Assembly: GCA_965198855.1 (NCBI GenBank)
Contig: CBDAPZ010000001.1
Location: 868,001-932,000 of the forward strand
DNA from: BOG-908 sp965198855
GTDB taxonomy: Bacteria > Pseudomonadota > Alphaproteobacteria > Acetobacterales > Acetobacteraceae
Direction of reading: 5' to 3'
DNA: 64,000 bases
In this document: positions 50,722-59,278 of the stretch, piece after piece
Numbering within the stretch: the stretch's first letter is position 1
Layout: each line of letters opens with the position of its first letter
Notes under the pieces: generated by a model
Told to the model about the DNA's origin: nothing
What the model saw: the letters and a program-made list of their open reading frames with translations, nothing else
Databases searched by the model: none
Position numbers and translations under genes: made by a program

Positions 50722-52185
50722 TTACTTTCTTTCTGCAGCGATCTTAGCGTAGAAAGCCTGCTTCTCAAGTTCTTCTTCCTTACTTCTGAAACGCCGCACC
50801 AAATGATGGATGTGCGGGCCGCCACGCGTGCCGCCAATAGCGGCCGCATCCAGGGGCACTTTCTCTGCCAATGTGTTCAAGACTCTCTCATGCACCCGGC
50901 CCTCGTAACGTACCGGCTGTTTTGCTTTGTTCCTAAACAGGCGCACTTGCCAATCGGGGTATGATTCAACGCCGCCGCGTTTATCAGGTCCGACATAGTT
51001 GTAGCGTGGCAGCCAAAAGGCCTCAGCTTCGGCAGCAGCAATCAACGCGAGAAGAGGCGTGTAATCTTCGGGCACAAGCTCTTCATCAGCATCAAGCATC
51101 AACACCCACTCGATCGATGGCGGTATCATGTCGAGCGCCGCATTGCGCATCGCACCAAAATCACAATCGAAATCCTCGCGCGGCGTCTGTACAAGGGCGA
51201 ACGGCACGCCAGATGCGGTGAGGCACTCCGTGGCGCGCGAGACTGTATCATCCGTCGAGCCGGTATCCAGAATGGCCACAAAGCCCGCCACCGGAACTGC
51301 ACTGCGCAGCATGTTCTCGATACTGCGAGTTTCGTTGCGGACAATCGCTGCGATCGCGAGGCCGGGATAGGCCGCACGGTCAGGGAGAACGGGCGAAGCT
51401 GTCGGCTCATCATACTTCACCGGCACATGCCAGTTTCCAAAATGATGGAGTCTCAAGCCCCCCAAGCCCCCGAATTCATGCACCTGCTCAGCATCGTGTC
51501 CGGCTGATATTGTCAGGCTGAGCGCAGCGCTGTCGAAGCCCTCGTGCGCAGGGCCGATGATCAGCAAGGCATTCTTGGAAAGACGAGCGTAGAGTGCTTC
51601 CATCCAGGCGGCATTTGCCGGCGGACCAAGCAGAACGAGAACATTTATCTCGCGACCTGTTCCCTTGAGAAACACAGCCAACGCCTCTGCGTCGCTGTTG
51701 AGCCGGAACAAGGCCGTACCATCCGAAAGCCTGCTCACCAGCGGCACAGCCGGCGGAAAGCCAGGTGCAATATGAAGTACAGCAGAGTCAGGACGGCCCA
51801 AAGGCAGTAGACCTTCTAATGCCACGCTGTCGGCAGGTCCGATCACTAGAGCAAAAAGGCTCTTGCCAAGCCTGCGGAAGATGGTCCGCAATCCCCTGCC
51901 GATCGCGTCATCGAACATGCGCTGCTGCGGGGGCGGCGGCGCGTTTACGCCAACACGTGCCAGCAGGTCGAAAGCGAGCTCACTCGCCACGGGCACACTG
52001 TCCAACAGCTGGCGGCCGGTGACGCGCTCGTAGAATTTTCCAAACGCGTCGGATTCAAAGATGGCTTTTCGGCCAACCTCAAGATTAGGGTAGAAATCGC
52101 GGAAATCGTTGATTACACCAGTGTCTTCCAGGTGGCGGCCCAGGAGACACCGGTATAGCTCCATGATGTCGTGGTCGGTGATCAT
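50722..52185 (-). CDS. DUF4214-like/family 2 glycosyltransferase
   Basis: 487 aa from ATG 52185. Residues 1-58 (LYRCLLGRHLEDTGVINDFR) have the L-x-R-x-L-GR pattern of DUF4214-like modules. A middle region of about 90-230 (FALVIGPADSVALEGLLPLG ... LVLLGPPANAAWMEALY) looks like a degenerate Rossmann domain. From about 275 a GT-A GT2 domain: AIAAIVRNETRSIENMLRS, FVAILDTGSTDDTV, FDCDFGAMRNAALD and the DxD in VLMLDADEEL. The ending GGVESYPDWQVRLFRNKAKQ is typical of SunS-like GT2 proteins. Upstream, a palindromic repeat separates it from bioD. Likely a surface-glycan or glycoprotein enzyme. Confidence 0.8.
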   Translation of the reverse strand: MITDHDIMELYRCLLGRHLEDTGVINDFRDFYPNLEVGRKAIFESDAFGKFYERVTGRQLLDSVPVASELAFDLLARVGVNAPPPPQQRMFDDAIGRGLRTIFRRLGKSLFALVIGPADSVALEGLLPLGRPDSAVLHIAPGFPPAVPLVSRLSDGTALFRLNSDAEALAVFLKGTGREINVLVLLGPPANAAWMEALYARLSKNALLIIGPAHEGFDSAALSLTISAGHDAEQVHEFGGLGGLRLHHFGNWHVPVKYDEPTASPVLPDRAAYPGLAIAAIVRNETRSIENMLRSAVPVAGFVAILDTGSTDDTVSRATECLTASGVPFALVQTPREDFDCDFGAMRNAALDMIPPSIEWVLMLDADEELVPEDYTPLLALIAAAEAEAFWLPRYNYVGPDKRGGVESYPDWQVRLFRNKAKQPVRYEGRVHERVLNTLAEKVPLDAAAIGGTRGGPHIHHLVRRFRSKEEELEKQAFYAKIAAERK

Positions 52186-52197
52186 CGGAAGGAAGCA

Positions 52198-52235
52198 GTT
52201 CTTTTTTGAAAAAAAGAACCAAAAAACTTTTGCTT
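52198..52235. repeat. AT-rich palindrome between bioD and the GT2 gene
   Basis: Perfect 10-bp stem GTTCTTTTTT (52198-52207) / AAAAAAGAAC (52210-52219) with a GA loop, followed on the + strand by CAAAAAACTTTTGC. It lies downstream of bioD (stop at 52255) and just 12 bases before the GT2 start, so it could end the bio transcript. No Shine-Dalgarno sequence is visible between it and ATG 52185. Confidence 0.6.
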
Positions 52236-52254
52236 CTTAGGCTGGGACATGGAG

Positions 52255-52869
52255 TTACCTAAACGCACAAGCTAAAGCTGCCACCACAACAGGATCGATT
52301 ACCTCCTGCAAGGGAAGTTGCGCTAAAATGCTTACATCTCCGTGCCGAGCTATCGCGTCGGCATTCTCGGGTAATGGTGGTCCAACCAAAACTACGCCGG
52401 CGATCGCAATATCCCGCCGACGCAGAGCCTCAATCGAGAGCAGCGAGTGGTTGATCGTGCCGAGCGTGCTGCGCGCAACCAGCACCACCGGCAACTCAAA
52501 GCGCTGCATCAGATCCGCCATCACCGCAGCGCCGCCAAGCGGCACCAACACACCGCCTGCGCCCTCCACGACGAGCGGCCCGTCCCAGTCAGGCAGAACA
52601 AAATCATCGAGGCGAATAGTGACATTTTCGCGCAATGCGGCTGCTTCCGGCGAAAGCGGCGCAACTAGGGTGTAGCGCGGTGCCCATATATCCGCCGCCG
52701 ACAAGGCCGCCAGCCGCATCACCGTTGCCGTATCACCTTCCTCCTCTGCAGCACCCGTCTGCACAGGTTTCCAGTAGCGCGCACCGAAATGCCGCACCAG
52801 GCAGGCGGCAACCAACGTCTTGCCCACGCCGGTATCGGTGCCGGTAACGAACACACGACGACCGCGCAT
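52255..52869 (-). CDS. bioD: Dethiobiotin synthetase
   Basis: 204 aa from ATG 52869, whose last base overlaps the bioF stop (TAATG). P-loop GTDTGVGKT at 10-18, then KPVQTGAAEEEGDTA and LVVEGAGGVLVPL, all BioD hallmarks. Makes the ureido ring of dethiobiotin from DAPA, CO2 and ATP. It is slightly shorter than most BioD proteins (about 210-230 aa) but the core is complete. bioA and bioB are not in this window. Confidence 0.93.
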   Translation of the reverse strand: MRGRRVFVTGTDTGVGKTLVAACLVRHFGARYWKPVQTGAAEEEGDTATVMRLAALSAADIWAPRYTLVAPLSPEAAALRENVTIRLDDFVLPDWDGPLVVEGAGGVLVPLGGAAVMADLMQRFELPVVLVARSTLGTINHSLLSIEALRRRDIAIAGVVLVGPPLPENADAIARHGDVSILAQLPLQEVIDPVVVAALACAFR

Positions 52870-54020
52870 TACGCAGCCCGTGCCAATCTTGGCCAAGCCG
52901 ACGACAGCGCCGCAATCAAGCGTGAGATATCCGCCTCGGTATGTGCGGCAGAGAACGCCAGTCGCAGCCGGCTGGTGCCGGCCGGAACGGTCGGCGGCCG
53001 GATCGCGACGGCCAGAATGCCCTCTGCCCGCAGACGCGCCGCCAACGCCAGCGCCGATGCCTCGTCGCCCACGATCGCCGGCACGATCTGCGTGCTGCTC
53101 GGCCCGCAATCGACCCCGAGATCACGAAGCGCTTTGCGCACACGATCCGCATGGCCGTGCACCAGAACCCGCTCGGCATCCATGCCCGGCACCAGGTCCA
53201 GCGCCGCATCGATGGCACCCAGCACCGTTGGCGGCAGGGCAGTGGTGTGTATGAAGCCGGAAGCGCGGTTCACCAGCCAGTCGCAGAGCGGCTTGCTGCC
53301 GGCGACATAGGCGCCGAACCCGCCCATCGCCTTGCTGAACGTGCCCATCGCCAGATCCACGCCACCCGGCAGCGTGCCAGAAAGCCCCATGCCGTCCGGC
53401 CCCAGCACGCCGGTGGCATGCGCCTCGTCCAGATACAGGAAGGCATCGTGACGATCCGCGAGATCGCGCAATGCCGGCAAATCTGCCCGGTCGCCATCCA
53501 TCGAGAACACGCTTTCGGTGACGATGAAGCGCTTGCCCGGTGCGCCCTCATGCGCCGCCAGCAACTCGGCCAGATGCGCCATGTCGTTATGGCGGAACCG
53601 TATCTGGGCCACGCCGGCGGCACGGCAGGCATGATGCAGGCTCGCATGGTTCAGCCAATCGCAAAACACCAGCGCGGGCTTGCCGAAGCGCAGCAGCGAT
53701 GCCAGCACAGATGCATTGGCCTGCCAGCCCGAGGCGAACAAAAGCGCCGCCTCGGTCTTCTTGGCGGCCGCGATTTTCGCCTCCACACGCGCATGCGCCT
53801 CCAGCGTGCCGGTGACCAGCCGCGACGCGCCTGCCCCAGTGCCATACTCACGGCCCCAGGCGGCGGCACGCTGCGCCAGCAAAGGATGGCGCGACAGACC
53901 AAGATAGTCGTTGCTGGAGACGTTGAGCATGCCCGCGGGCACACAGCGTGTGCCGCGCAGCAGATTGGCATCGGCGAGTGCCGAAAGGGCGGCGGAAAAC
54001 GCAGTGTCGAAACGGGCCAT
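52869..54020 (-). CDS. bioF: 8-amino-7-oxononanoate synthase
   Basis: 383 aa alpha-oxoamine synthase. NDYLGLSRHP at about 32-41, ALLFASGWQANASVL, DEAHATGVLGPDGMG with the PLP Asp and His, and Schiff-base Lys in MGTFSKAMGGFGAYVAG. It condenses pimeloyl-ACP/CoA with alanine in biotin synthesis. The related HemA and Kbl are excluded by context (bioD directly downstream) and the motif variant. Translationally coupled to bioD. Confidence 0.94.
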   Translation of the reverse strand: MARFDTAFSAALSALADANLLRGTRCVPAGMLNVSSNDYLGLSRHPLLAQRAAAWGREYGTGAGASRLVTGTLEAHARVEAKIAAAKKTEAALLFASGWQANASVLASLLRFGKPALVFCDWLNHASLHHACRAAGVAQIRFRHNDMAHLAELLAAHEGAPGKRFIVTESVFSMDGDRADLPALRDLADRHDAFLYLDEAHATGVLGPDGMGLSGTLPGGVDLAMGTFSKAMGGFGAYVAGSKPLCDWLVNRASGFIHTTALPPTVLGAIDAALDLVPGMDAERVLVHGHADRVRKALRDLGVDCGPSSTQIVPAIVGDEASALALAARLRAEGILAVAIRPPTVPAGTSRLRLAFSAAHTEADISRLIAALSSAWPRLARAA

Positions 54021-54115
54021 AACGCGCTTTCGGGCATCCTGCGTATGGCGTCAAGAATACAACAGCCTCAGGTCGGATTTGTTACCCGCCCTTTTCGGTC
54101 ACCGCTTCGCGCGTT

Positions 54116-54364
54116 TTAGCTGCGGTGAGCCAGGCTGAGGAAAAGTCGTTTGATCGGCACGGGGCTGACCATCCGCTTGATCTCATCCACCACCGGACGA
54201 TTTTTGATGTCCTCGCAGCGTGTCTGATATCCTTCGCGGAACGCATTCTGCTCGAATGTCGTCAGACCGATCGGCACCCGCATCGGCCGCGTTGCTTCCG
54301 CCAGGTTTTCACCTCTGGCGTAAGCTTCCCATTGCAATGGTGAATATTGATGCTTTCGTCTCAT
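54116..54364 (-). CDS. Small hypothetical protein
   Basis: 82 aa from ATG 54364 (MRRKHQYSPLQWEAYARG); the frame is open to 54490 but those codons look less protein-like. Charged, no signal or membrane segment. LTTFEQNAFREGYQTRCEDI has amphipathic helical character. I do not recognise it. It stands alone in a 500-bp gap upstream of bioF, with codon use plausible for the genome, so a real but lineage-specific gene is possible. Confidence 0.45.
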   Translation of the reverse strand: MRRKHQYSPLQWEAYARGENLAEATRPMRVPIGLTTFEQNAFREGYQTRCEDIKNRPVVDEIKRMVSPVPIKRLFLSLAHRS

Positions 54365-54527
54365 GGCCTGCTCCCGGGTTTGCCATTTGGCACTCAAGTC
54401 GTTTGCTGGGCAGAAACCTATTCGTTGCACTATCAAATATGTAGCTGCTATCGGAATCAAGGGGAGATTCGAGCGGAAGCGTCTTGGCATGCCGAGAAAC
54501 GCGGAAATGTCGTAGGATGTCAGTCAC

Positions 54528-55457
54528 ATGTTGCGTCGAAATAAAAGTTTTTGGTTTTCTCCGTTTCAAAAGAAACAGCCCTCTTTTTTAAAAAAAAGAA
54601 GCAAGAAACTTTTATGTCTCTTGGTGCTTGCTGTTACGACTCCAGTCTGTGCTGCGGATATCAAGGTGACGACGTGGAATTTGAACTGGCTGACAGCGCG
54701 TAGCAGGCAGGAGACGGCGCTGCCGACAGACGTTCATCTGCGGACACCGGAAGATTTCGCGCGGTTGGCGGGTTACGTTACAAAACTTGATGCTGACGTA
54801 GTGGCCTTTCAGGAGGTCGACGGAGACGCGGCCGCAAGGTTGGTGTTTGATCCTGCGTTGTATACAATTGCCACGATCGACGAGCCGGTGGTTCAACGCG
54901 TCGGCATCGCCGTGCGAAAGACGTTCCGTATACGTTCTAACTCGGATCTCATAGGGCTCGATGTCGAGCCCGGCGCACCGTTCCGGCTACGCTACGGACT
55001 GGACGTGACGCTCACCGCGCCACACGGTGCATCGCTGCGCATACTCGTGATCCACCTCAAGACCGGTTGCCAGACCGACAGCCTCGCCGTCTCGCATCGG
55101 GCACAATGCGCGCTGCTCGCACGTCAGATACCGGCTTTGTCAGGCTGGATCGCCGCCCGTAAAAACGAAGGCATTCCGTTCATGGTGCTGGGCGACTTCA
55201 ACCGGGTGTTCGACCAGCCGGAAGAGTTCGGCGACGCACTGACAAAATCCGCCCTGATGCTGCGCGCAACGCAGGGGTTTGAGAATCCCTGCTGGGATGG
55301 CGCACCCTTTATCGACCATATTTTTCTCGGCGGCCAGGCGCGCGACTGGCTGGTGCCCGGCAGCCTGCGCGTGCAGCTCTTTCACGAGCTCGGTGCGGAC
55401 TGGAAGGAAAAACTCTCCGATCACTGCCCGGTCTCGATAACGCTGCACTGGCCCTGA
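54528..55457 (+). CDS. Secreted endonuclease/exonuclease/phosphatase (EEP) family protein
   Basis: 309 aa from ATG 54528. EEP fold motifs: VTTWNLNWL, VVAFQEVDGDA, IHLKTGC, MVLGDFNRVFDQPE and LSDHCPVSITL, so a metal-dependent nuclease, sphingomyelinase or phosphatase. Export signal is KKLLCLLVLAVTTPVCAA, cleaved near residue 43. The preceding residues 5-27 (NKSFWFSPFQKKQPSFLKKR) are translated from an AT-rich palindromic repeat, which supplies the basic start of the signal peptide. The only later start (TTG in LLVLAV) would leave a signal peptide without a basic region. Substrate unknown. Confidence 0.85.
   Translation: MLRRNKSFWFSPFQKKQPSFLKKRSKKLLCLLVLAVTTPVCAADIKVTTWNLNWLTARSRQETALPTDVHLRTPEDFARLAGYVTKLDADVVAFQEVDGDAAARLVFDPALYTIATIDEPVVQRVGIAVRKTFRIRSNSDLIGLDVEPGAPFRLRYGLDVTLTAPHGASLRILVIHLKTGCQTDSLAVSHRAQCALLARQIPALSGWIAARKNEGIPFMVLGDFNRVFDQPEEFGDALTKSALMLRATQGFENPCWDGAPFIDHIFLGGQARDWLVPGSLRVQLFHELGADWKEKLSDHCPVSITLHWP
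54543..54613. repeat. Pair of inverted AT-rich palindromes inside the EEP reading frame
   Basis: AAAAGTTTTTGGTTTT at 54543 onward and its inverted relative ending AGAAGCAAGAAACTTTT at 54613, with hairpins GTTTC-AAAA-GAAAC (54563-54576) and CTTTTTTAAAAAAAAG (54582-54597). The whole element lies within codons 6-29 of the EEP-family gene, so it is transcribed and translated rather than simply intergenic. Confidence 0.6.
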
Positions 55458-55468
55458 GCAGGCACACC

Positions 55469-56167
55469 TTACCTGTTATTGTTCACCACCGGATTCACAT
55501 TGTACGAAAAACCCCAGTTCACCGGCACGAATTGCTGGAAATGTTGATTGAACCACAAATAAACGCGCGAAATGCCGCTTTTCGGAACATAAACCACGTC
55601 GAAGGGCGCCAGGCTGACATCGGCCGCAGGGTCGCGGCCGGTTGCAGCACCGTGATAGTTTGTCGACAGCACTATCGCTTTGTCGCCTGTGCCGTGACGC
55701 AGGATGAACACATGCGACTGGTCCCCGGTGGGGCGAAGGCCGCCGGCTTTTGCGACCGCTTGCAGCAAGGTGAGCGGAGCGCCCGCTGTGTCTTGCTCAC
55801 CGGGGTAGATCACTTCGCCGGTCACGAACACCCGGGCGGGAGAGGGGGTTTTCACGCCCACCGTCAGCTGCGGGTCTTTCAGTTCATGGGCATAGACCGT
55901 GCGCAGGTCGCCGGCGATCTCGTCCGGCGTTCGGCCGGCCGCGGGCACCGATTGCGCCAGTATGGTGGTGATCCGCCCATCCGGCCGCACGGTGACGTCT
56001 TCATCGAGGTCGGGCGCAAGATAGAGCCGCACATCCAGCATGTCGCCTATCTGCACACGGTAGCGTTCTGCGGGCATCTGCGCACGTGGCGCCGGCGTAT
56101 CGGGCGCGTCGCCTGCACAGCGGCAGAGCAATAGGGGCAGCATGACCAGGGCGACCAACGGCGACAT
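55469..56167 (-). CDS. Second Wza-type polysaccharide export protein
   Basis: 232 aa from ATG 56167; the open frame to 56203 adds 12 residues. N-terminal signal-like VALVMLPLLLCRCAGD with Cys residues near the cleavage point, perhaps a lipobox variant. Poly_export domain YRVQIGDMLDVRLYLAPDLDE, then RPDGRITTILAQSVPAAG, and an SLBB block ARVFVTGEVIYPGEQDTAGA. Short C-terminal extension ends NVNPVVNNNR without membrane helix. It is the third gene of a minus-strand trio (57983-55469) and has no Wzc partner nearby, so it may share the main co-polymerase or serve a separate glycan. Confidence 0.85.
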   Translation of the reverse strand: MSPLVALVMLPLLLCRCAGDAPDTPAPRAQMPAERYRVQIGDMLDVRLYLAPDLDEDVTVRPDGRITTILAQSVPAAGRTPDEIAGDLRTVYAHELKDPQLTVGVKTPSPARVFVTGEVIYPGEQDTAGAPLTLLQAVAKAGGLRPTGDQSHVFILRHGTGDKAIVLSTNYHGAATGRDPAADVSLAPFDVVYVPKSGISRVYLWFNQHFQQFVPVNWGFSYNVNPVVNNNR

Positions 56168-56215
56168 GATACACTCGTTGCCACATCGACTCGAAACTGG
56201 CAAGCAGGCCGGTGG

Positions 56216-57337
56216 TTATGCCTCAGAAGCGAGCTCGGACTCCCCCGAGCGTATCGCGTGCACCAGCGGGCAGGCGCCTAATGCTGCGGCCTCCGGATGT
56301 GCCGCGAGATAGGCCGCACTGTTGAACCAGGGGCCCGGGTCGGCGCCGCGTGCAGCCCCTACCAGCACATAGTGGAACGCCGGATCGATCGGCTCGCCTG
56401 CGAGCAGTTCGGGCGTGCTGGCGATATACCAGGCGGCATCGAAAAATTTCGAGGCGCGGACCAGGGCGATATCCTCGAGGATGGCATGCGCCGGCAAGGT
56501 AGGCGAGCGCTTCTCGCGGCGGAGCAGGCGTGCCAGCCAAGGTCTGCGCTTGGCGGTCGGTGCCTCCGCCAGCAATGCATTCAACGCCGCTGGCGTCTCG
56601 GCATGCCCGCGTAATTCCACAAGCCGCGGCAGCGCGTCTCGTAGGGCCGCTTCGCTGTCGCGCCGCGGGTCACTGACGATCGCGTTTACCCAGGGCAGCA
56701 ACGCGTCCCAGCTCGACTGTTGTGCCACGGCTTCGACGGGCTCGGCTGCTTGCTGTGCCGCCACTTCGTTCAACTCGGTGATCTGCGCCTGCAGGGTGGC
56801 GATCTCCGCGCGCAACGCCTCGCGCTCTACGTCCCCGGCCTTGTCCTCCGGAGGCGCCGGTGGTGGCGAGGCCGCGGCAGGCGGGTTTTGCAGGCGGTCG
56901 GCGAAGGCCGCGAGTTCGCTTTCCGCGGCGGTCGCCTGGCGGTCGACCAGGAAGGCGCCGGCAGCCACGAAATCGGCATCGAAATCTACCACCGGTTGGT
57001 AGCCATGTTCGGCGAACAGTTCGAACCAGTCATTGAGCGATGGCAATGCCGCCGCTGCTCCAGCCTCCATACCATCGCGCAGCGGCAGCGGTGCAAAAAG
57101 CAGACGGTCACTCGCCGCCGCCACAGTGGCGATGCGCGTGGCCATCGCGGCATCGCCGGCGGTGTTGGGATCGGCGAGCAATATGGCCAGGTCGAAACCC
57201 GGCGGCGGCGCATCCTCGCCCAGCGTTTCGGCCGCTGCCCCTGCCGCTTCCAGCTGTTCGGCAAAGCCGGCGGCGCCCTCACCGGCGACGAGCACCGAGA
57301 CAAGCATCAACTCGTTGACAAGGCGGTCAGCAATCAT
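56216..57337 (-). CDS. Unrecognised protein with coiled coil and C-terminal HYxxxG-type repeats
   Basis: 373 aa from ATG 57337 (ATG 57307 also possible). N-terminal 120 residues have a Rossmann-like look (VSVLVAGEGAAGF; LLFAPLPLRDGME). A coiled-coil-like segment spans about 165-195 (EREALRAEIATLQAQITELN). The C-terminus holds two short repeats, FFDAAWYIASTPELLAGEPI / DPAFHYVLVGAARG and DPGPWFNSAAYLAAHPE / ACPLVHAIRSG, a pattern seen at the ends of many glycosyltransferases and polysaccharide-locus proteins. Neighbours (Wza-like, DUF4214-like, GT4) suggest a glycan role. No catalytic motif recognised. Confidence 0.65.
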   Translation of the reverse strand: MIADRLVNELMLVSVLVAGEGAAGFAEQLEAAGAAAETLGEDAPPPGFDLAILLADPNTAGDAAMATRIATVAAASDRLLFAPLPLRDGMEAGAAAALPSLNDWFELFAEHGYQPVVDFDADFVAAGAFLVDRQATAAESELAAFADRLQNPPAAASPPPAPPEDKAGDVEREALRAEIATLQAQITELNEVAAQQAAEPVEAVAQQSSWDALLPWVNAIVSDPRRDSEAALRDALPRLVELRGHAETPAALNALLAEAPTAKRRPWLARLLRREKRSPTLPAHAILEDIALVRASKFFDAAWYIASTPELLAGEPIDPAFHYVLVGAARGADPGPWFNSAAYLAAHPEAAALGACPLVHAIRSGESELASEA

Positions 57338-57359
57338 TCCAGGGGCCTATCTCTGTCTG

Positions 57360-57983
57360 TCAGGCGAAGGTGAACGGGAACGTGTCGTCGAACGGCGAGG
57401 GCAGGCATGGCCCAAGATCGGCGCGTTCGCGCGAGCCGATGAGGTCTAGCAGGAAATCCTGCGGGCCGATCCGTTCGCGATCGAGGTTGTCGGTATACAG
57501 CCGCGTCTCAGCCTTGGAGGGCCAGCGATCAAGCACGAACCGGTAGCCGGCATCGACGAAGCGCCTTGTGCCCAGGCGGCGGCAATTGCCGGCGGCATCG
57601 AGGCAGGCGGGCGCCTCGAGCAGATCCTCCACGGTCCAGCTTTGCAGCGTGGTCAGCAGCGTCTCCACCGCAACCGGCGCAGACCGTGCAAGCTTCGGCA
57701 CCATCAAGCCCATCGGTGCGGTGCGGCCATGACGCGGTAGATGCATGGCAACGCTGCATCTCCCTTGCGGCAAGTGACGTCGCAGTCTTGCGGCAAAGCC
57801 GTAATGGCCGTGGCCATGGCCGCTGCGCAGGAGATCGGGCCTGAACTGTGCCGCCATGGCTTCGGCGATGATGCCACCGTCGTGCAGAACCTGGATATGG
57901 CAGGGTATCAGGCTTTCGGTGTCGCGCACCCAGCCAAGTACCACGCCTTCCTGGGTCAAGTTCTCGATGTGGCCTTCTATCAA
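57360..57983 (-). CDS. GWA-type/DUF4214-like polysaccharide-locus protein
   Basis: 207 aa from TTG 57983, where protein-like sequence begins (IEGHIENLTQEGVVLGWVRD). Further upstream codons to 58067 are translation of an AT-rich palindrome. The N-terminal block up to about residue 90, with GWVRD, VQVLHDGG and RPDLLRSGHGHGHYGFAARL, is a small domain often attached to glycosyltransferases. Residues about 135-185 (FVDAGYRFVLDRWPSKAETR; DFLLDLIGSRE) fit DUF4214. No enzyme motif. First gene of the minus trio with the unrecognised 373-aa protein and the second Wza-like protein. Confidence 0.65.
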   Translation of the reverse strand: MIEGHIENLTQEGVVLGWVRDTESLIPCHIQVLHDGGIIAEAMAAQFRPDLLRSGHGHGHYGFAARLRRHLPQGRCSVAMHLPRHGRTAPMGLMVPKLARSAPVAVETLLTTLQSWTVEDLLEAPACLDAAGNCRRLGTRRFVDAGYRFVLDRWPSKAETRLYTDNLDRERIGPQDFLLDLIGSRERADLGPCLPSPFDDTFPFTFA

Positions 57984-57990
57984 GGCAAGC

Positions 57991-58026
57991 GCTTCTTTTT
58001 TGAAAAAAAGGAGCAAAAAACTTTTG
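57991..58026. repeat. AT-rich palindrome (first of an inverted pair)
   Basis: CTTCTTTTTTGAAAAAAAGG followed by AGCAAAAAACTTTT. It is immediately upstream of the TTG start of the DUF4214-like gene and, read on the minus strand, stays in frame with it. A second copy in opposite orientation lies at 58084-58119, in the divergent gap before the plus gene at 58157. Confidence 0.6.
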
Positions 58027-58083
58027 TTTTCAAAGCAGTCCCAGCATGTACACCATAGTTGCGACACCGCGCACTCATTGAGA

Positions 58084-58119
58084 TAAAAGTTTTTTGGTTC
58101 TTTTTTTCGAAAAAGAACA
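58084..58119. repeat. AT-rich palindrome (second of an inverted pair)
   Basis: AAAAGTTTTTTGGTTCTTTT followed by TTTCGAAAAAGAAC, inverse of the copy at 57991-58026. The two flank a 57-base core in a divergent intergenic region, where a terminator role for either gene makes little sense; a leader or transposable role is more likely. Confidence 0.6.
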
Positions 58120-58156
58120 GCTTCCTTACATCTTTTACTGAAGGGACTGCTCAGCC

Positions 58157-59278
58157 TTGGACGTCCTGAACGCCTGGCAACAGGCTAACGCCATTATCCT
58201 GAGCTGTCCGAGCCCCCTGCGGCGCCACCCCAAATCACTCATGCCGCTGACCGAGCTAGCCTTGCCCCAGGTCTTCCTGGGCGGCGAGTCGCAACTCGCC
58301 GCCTTCGCCGCCGCGGCACCTGCCAAAACCCGCCGGAAGATGCTGTTCGCGCCTTTGCCCGAGATGTTCTCCGGCAATGAGGGGCTGAACGCCGCCTTTC
58401 GCGCGCTCGGCCGCGCGCCGCCCGACCCGTCGGGCGTGGTGCATCTGCGGTTCGGCAGTGTGCGCGATGCGCGCGTCCTGAAGGGCGTCGCCAATGCGGC
58501 GGTGCTGGCCGAGTGTCAGACGAGCCCGCCGCTCACCGCCAGCCACCATCCGTTCGCCGACGGCGCTTCTCTGCCGGCGGCCATGCAGGGCGTGTTTCTA
58601 TATGGGCCGCAGGGTGTGCGCCCCTGCCGTGTCGGCGGCGGGGTGCTGCCCAGTGCCGTGCTCGCGCGGGATCATGTCGATGCCGATCTGGCCTCTGAAC
58701 GTGCCGGTGCCGCCGCGCTGGACCTCGCGAGCCTGGCGGATTTCGACAGCGATGCATGGGCAGCCGGTGCGCTCGCCGCGTGTCGGCCAGCTGTGCGCGA
58801 CGCGGTTCTGCTGCCATGGAATCTCGCGCATTTCGGCAGCATCGTGCCGGACCTGCTGATCCGGCTCGCAACGCTCTGGCAGCCTGGCACAAGGCTGCCT
58901 GAGCTCGTGCTGTTACCGTTCAACTATCTTGGGCAGACGGGACTTTTACGCGGGCTGATCGCGCGGCTCCGCGCGGTGAGCAAGGAGGCGCCGGCCTTGC
59001 TGAACCACATGTTCTTCGCGCGGGTCACGCGGCTGAGCGGTCTCGCACCGTTGCGGAAAATGGCCCGGCGCGCCTGGGTGGACGGAAATGATCCGGAATC
59101 CTGGTGGACGATGGCGCGGCTGCGTAGCTGCGATTTCGAACCCATACTGATCGACCCTGCGGACGCTGAAGAAGCGATCTGGGTGGAGGCCGACACACGC
59201 TATGGCTTGCTGACATTCGAGGCCCGTCTGCCGTCTTTACGCACTTTGCCAAATCTCCTGGCTATCACGCCTAGATGA
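58157..59278 (+). CDS. Unrecognised protein of the second polysaccharide locus
   Basis: 373 aa from TTG 58157 (alternatives downstream). No signal peptide or membrane helix. An early MLFAPLPEMFSGNEG block resembles LLFAPLPLRDGMEAG in the 373-aa protein at 56.2 kb, hinting at a common ancestral domain. Later DAVLLPWNLAHFGSIVPDLL and LLPFNYLGQTGLLRGLIARL give a mixed alpha/beta impression. The stop overlaps the GT4 start (ATGA), so the two are co-translated and probably act together on the glycan. I assign no reaction. Confidence 0.65.
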   Translation: MDVLNAWQQANAIILSCPSPLRRHPKSLMPLTELALPQVFLGGESQLAAFAAAAPAKTRRKMLFAPLPEMFSGNEGLNAAFRALGRAPPDPSGVVHLRFGSVRDARVLKGVANAAVLAECQTSPPLTASHHPFADGASLPAAMQGVFLYGPQGVRPCRVGGGVLPSAVLARDHVDADLASERAGAAALDLASLADFDSDAWAAGALAACRPAVRDAVLLPWNLAHFGSIVPDLLIRLATLWQPGTRLPELVLLPFNYLGQTGLLRGLIARLRAVSKEAPALLNHMFFARVTRLSGLAPLRKMARRAWVDGNDPESWWTMARLRSCDFEPILIDPADAEEAIWVEADTRYGLLTFEARLPSLRTLPNLLAITPR

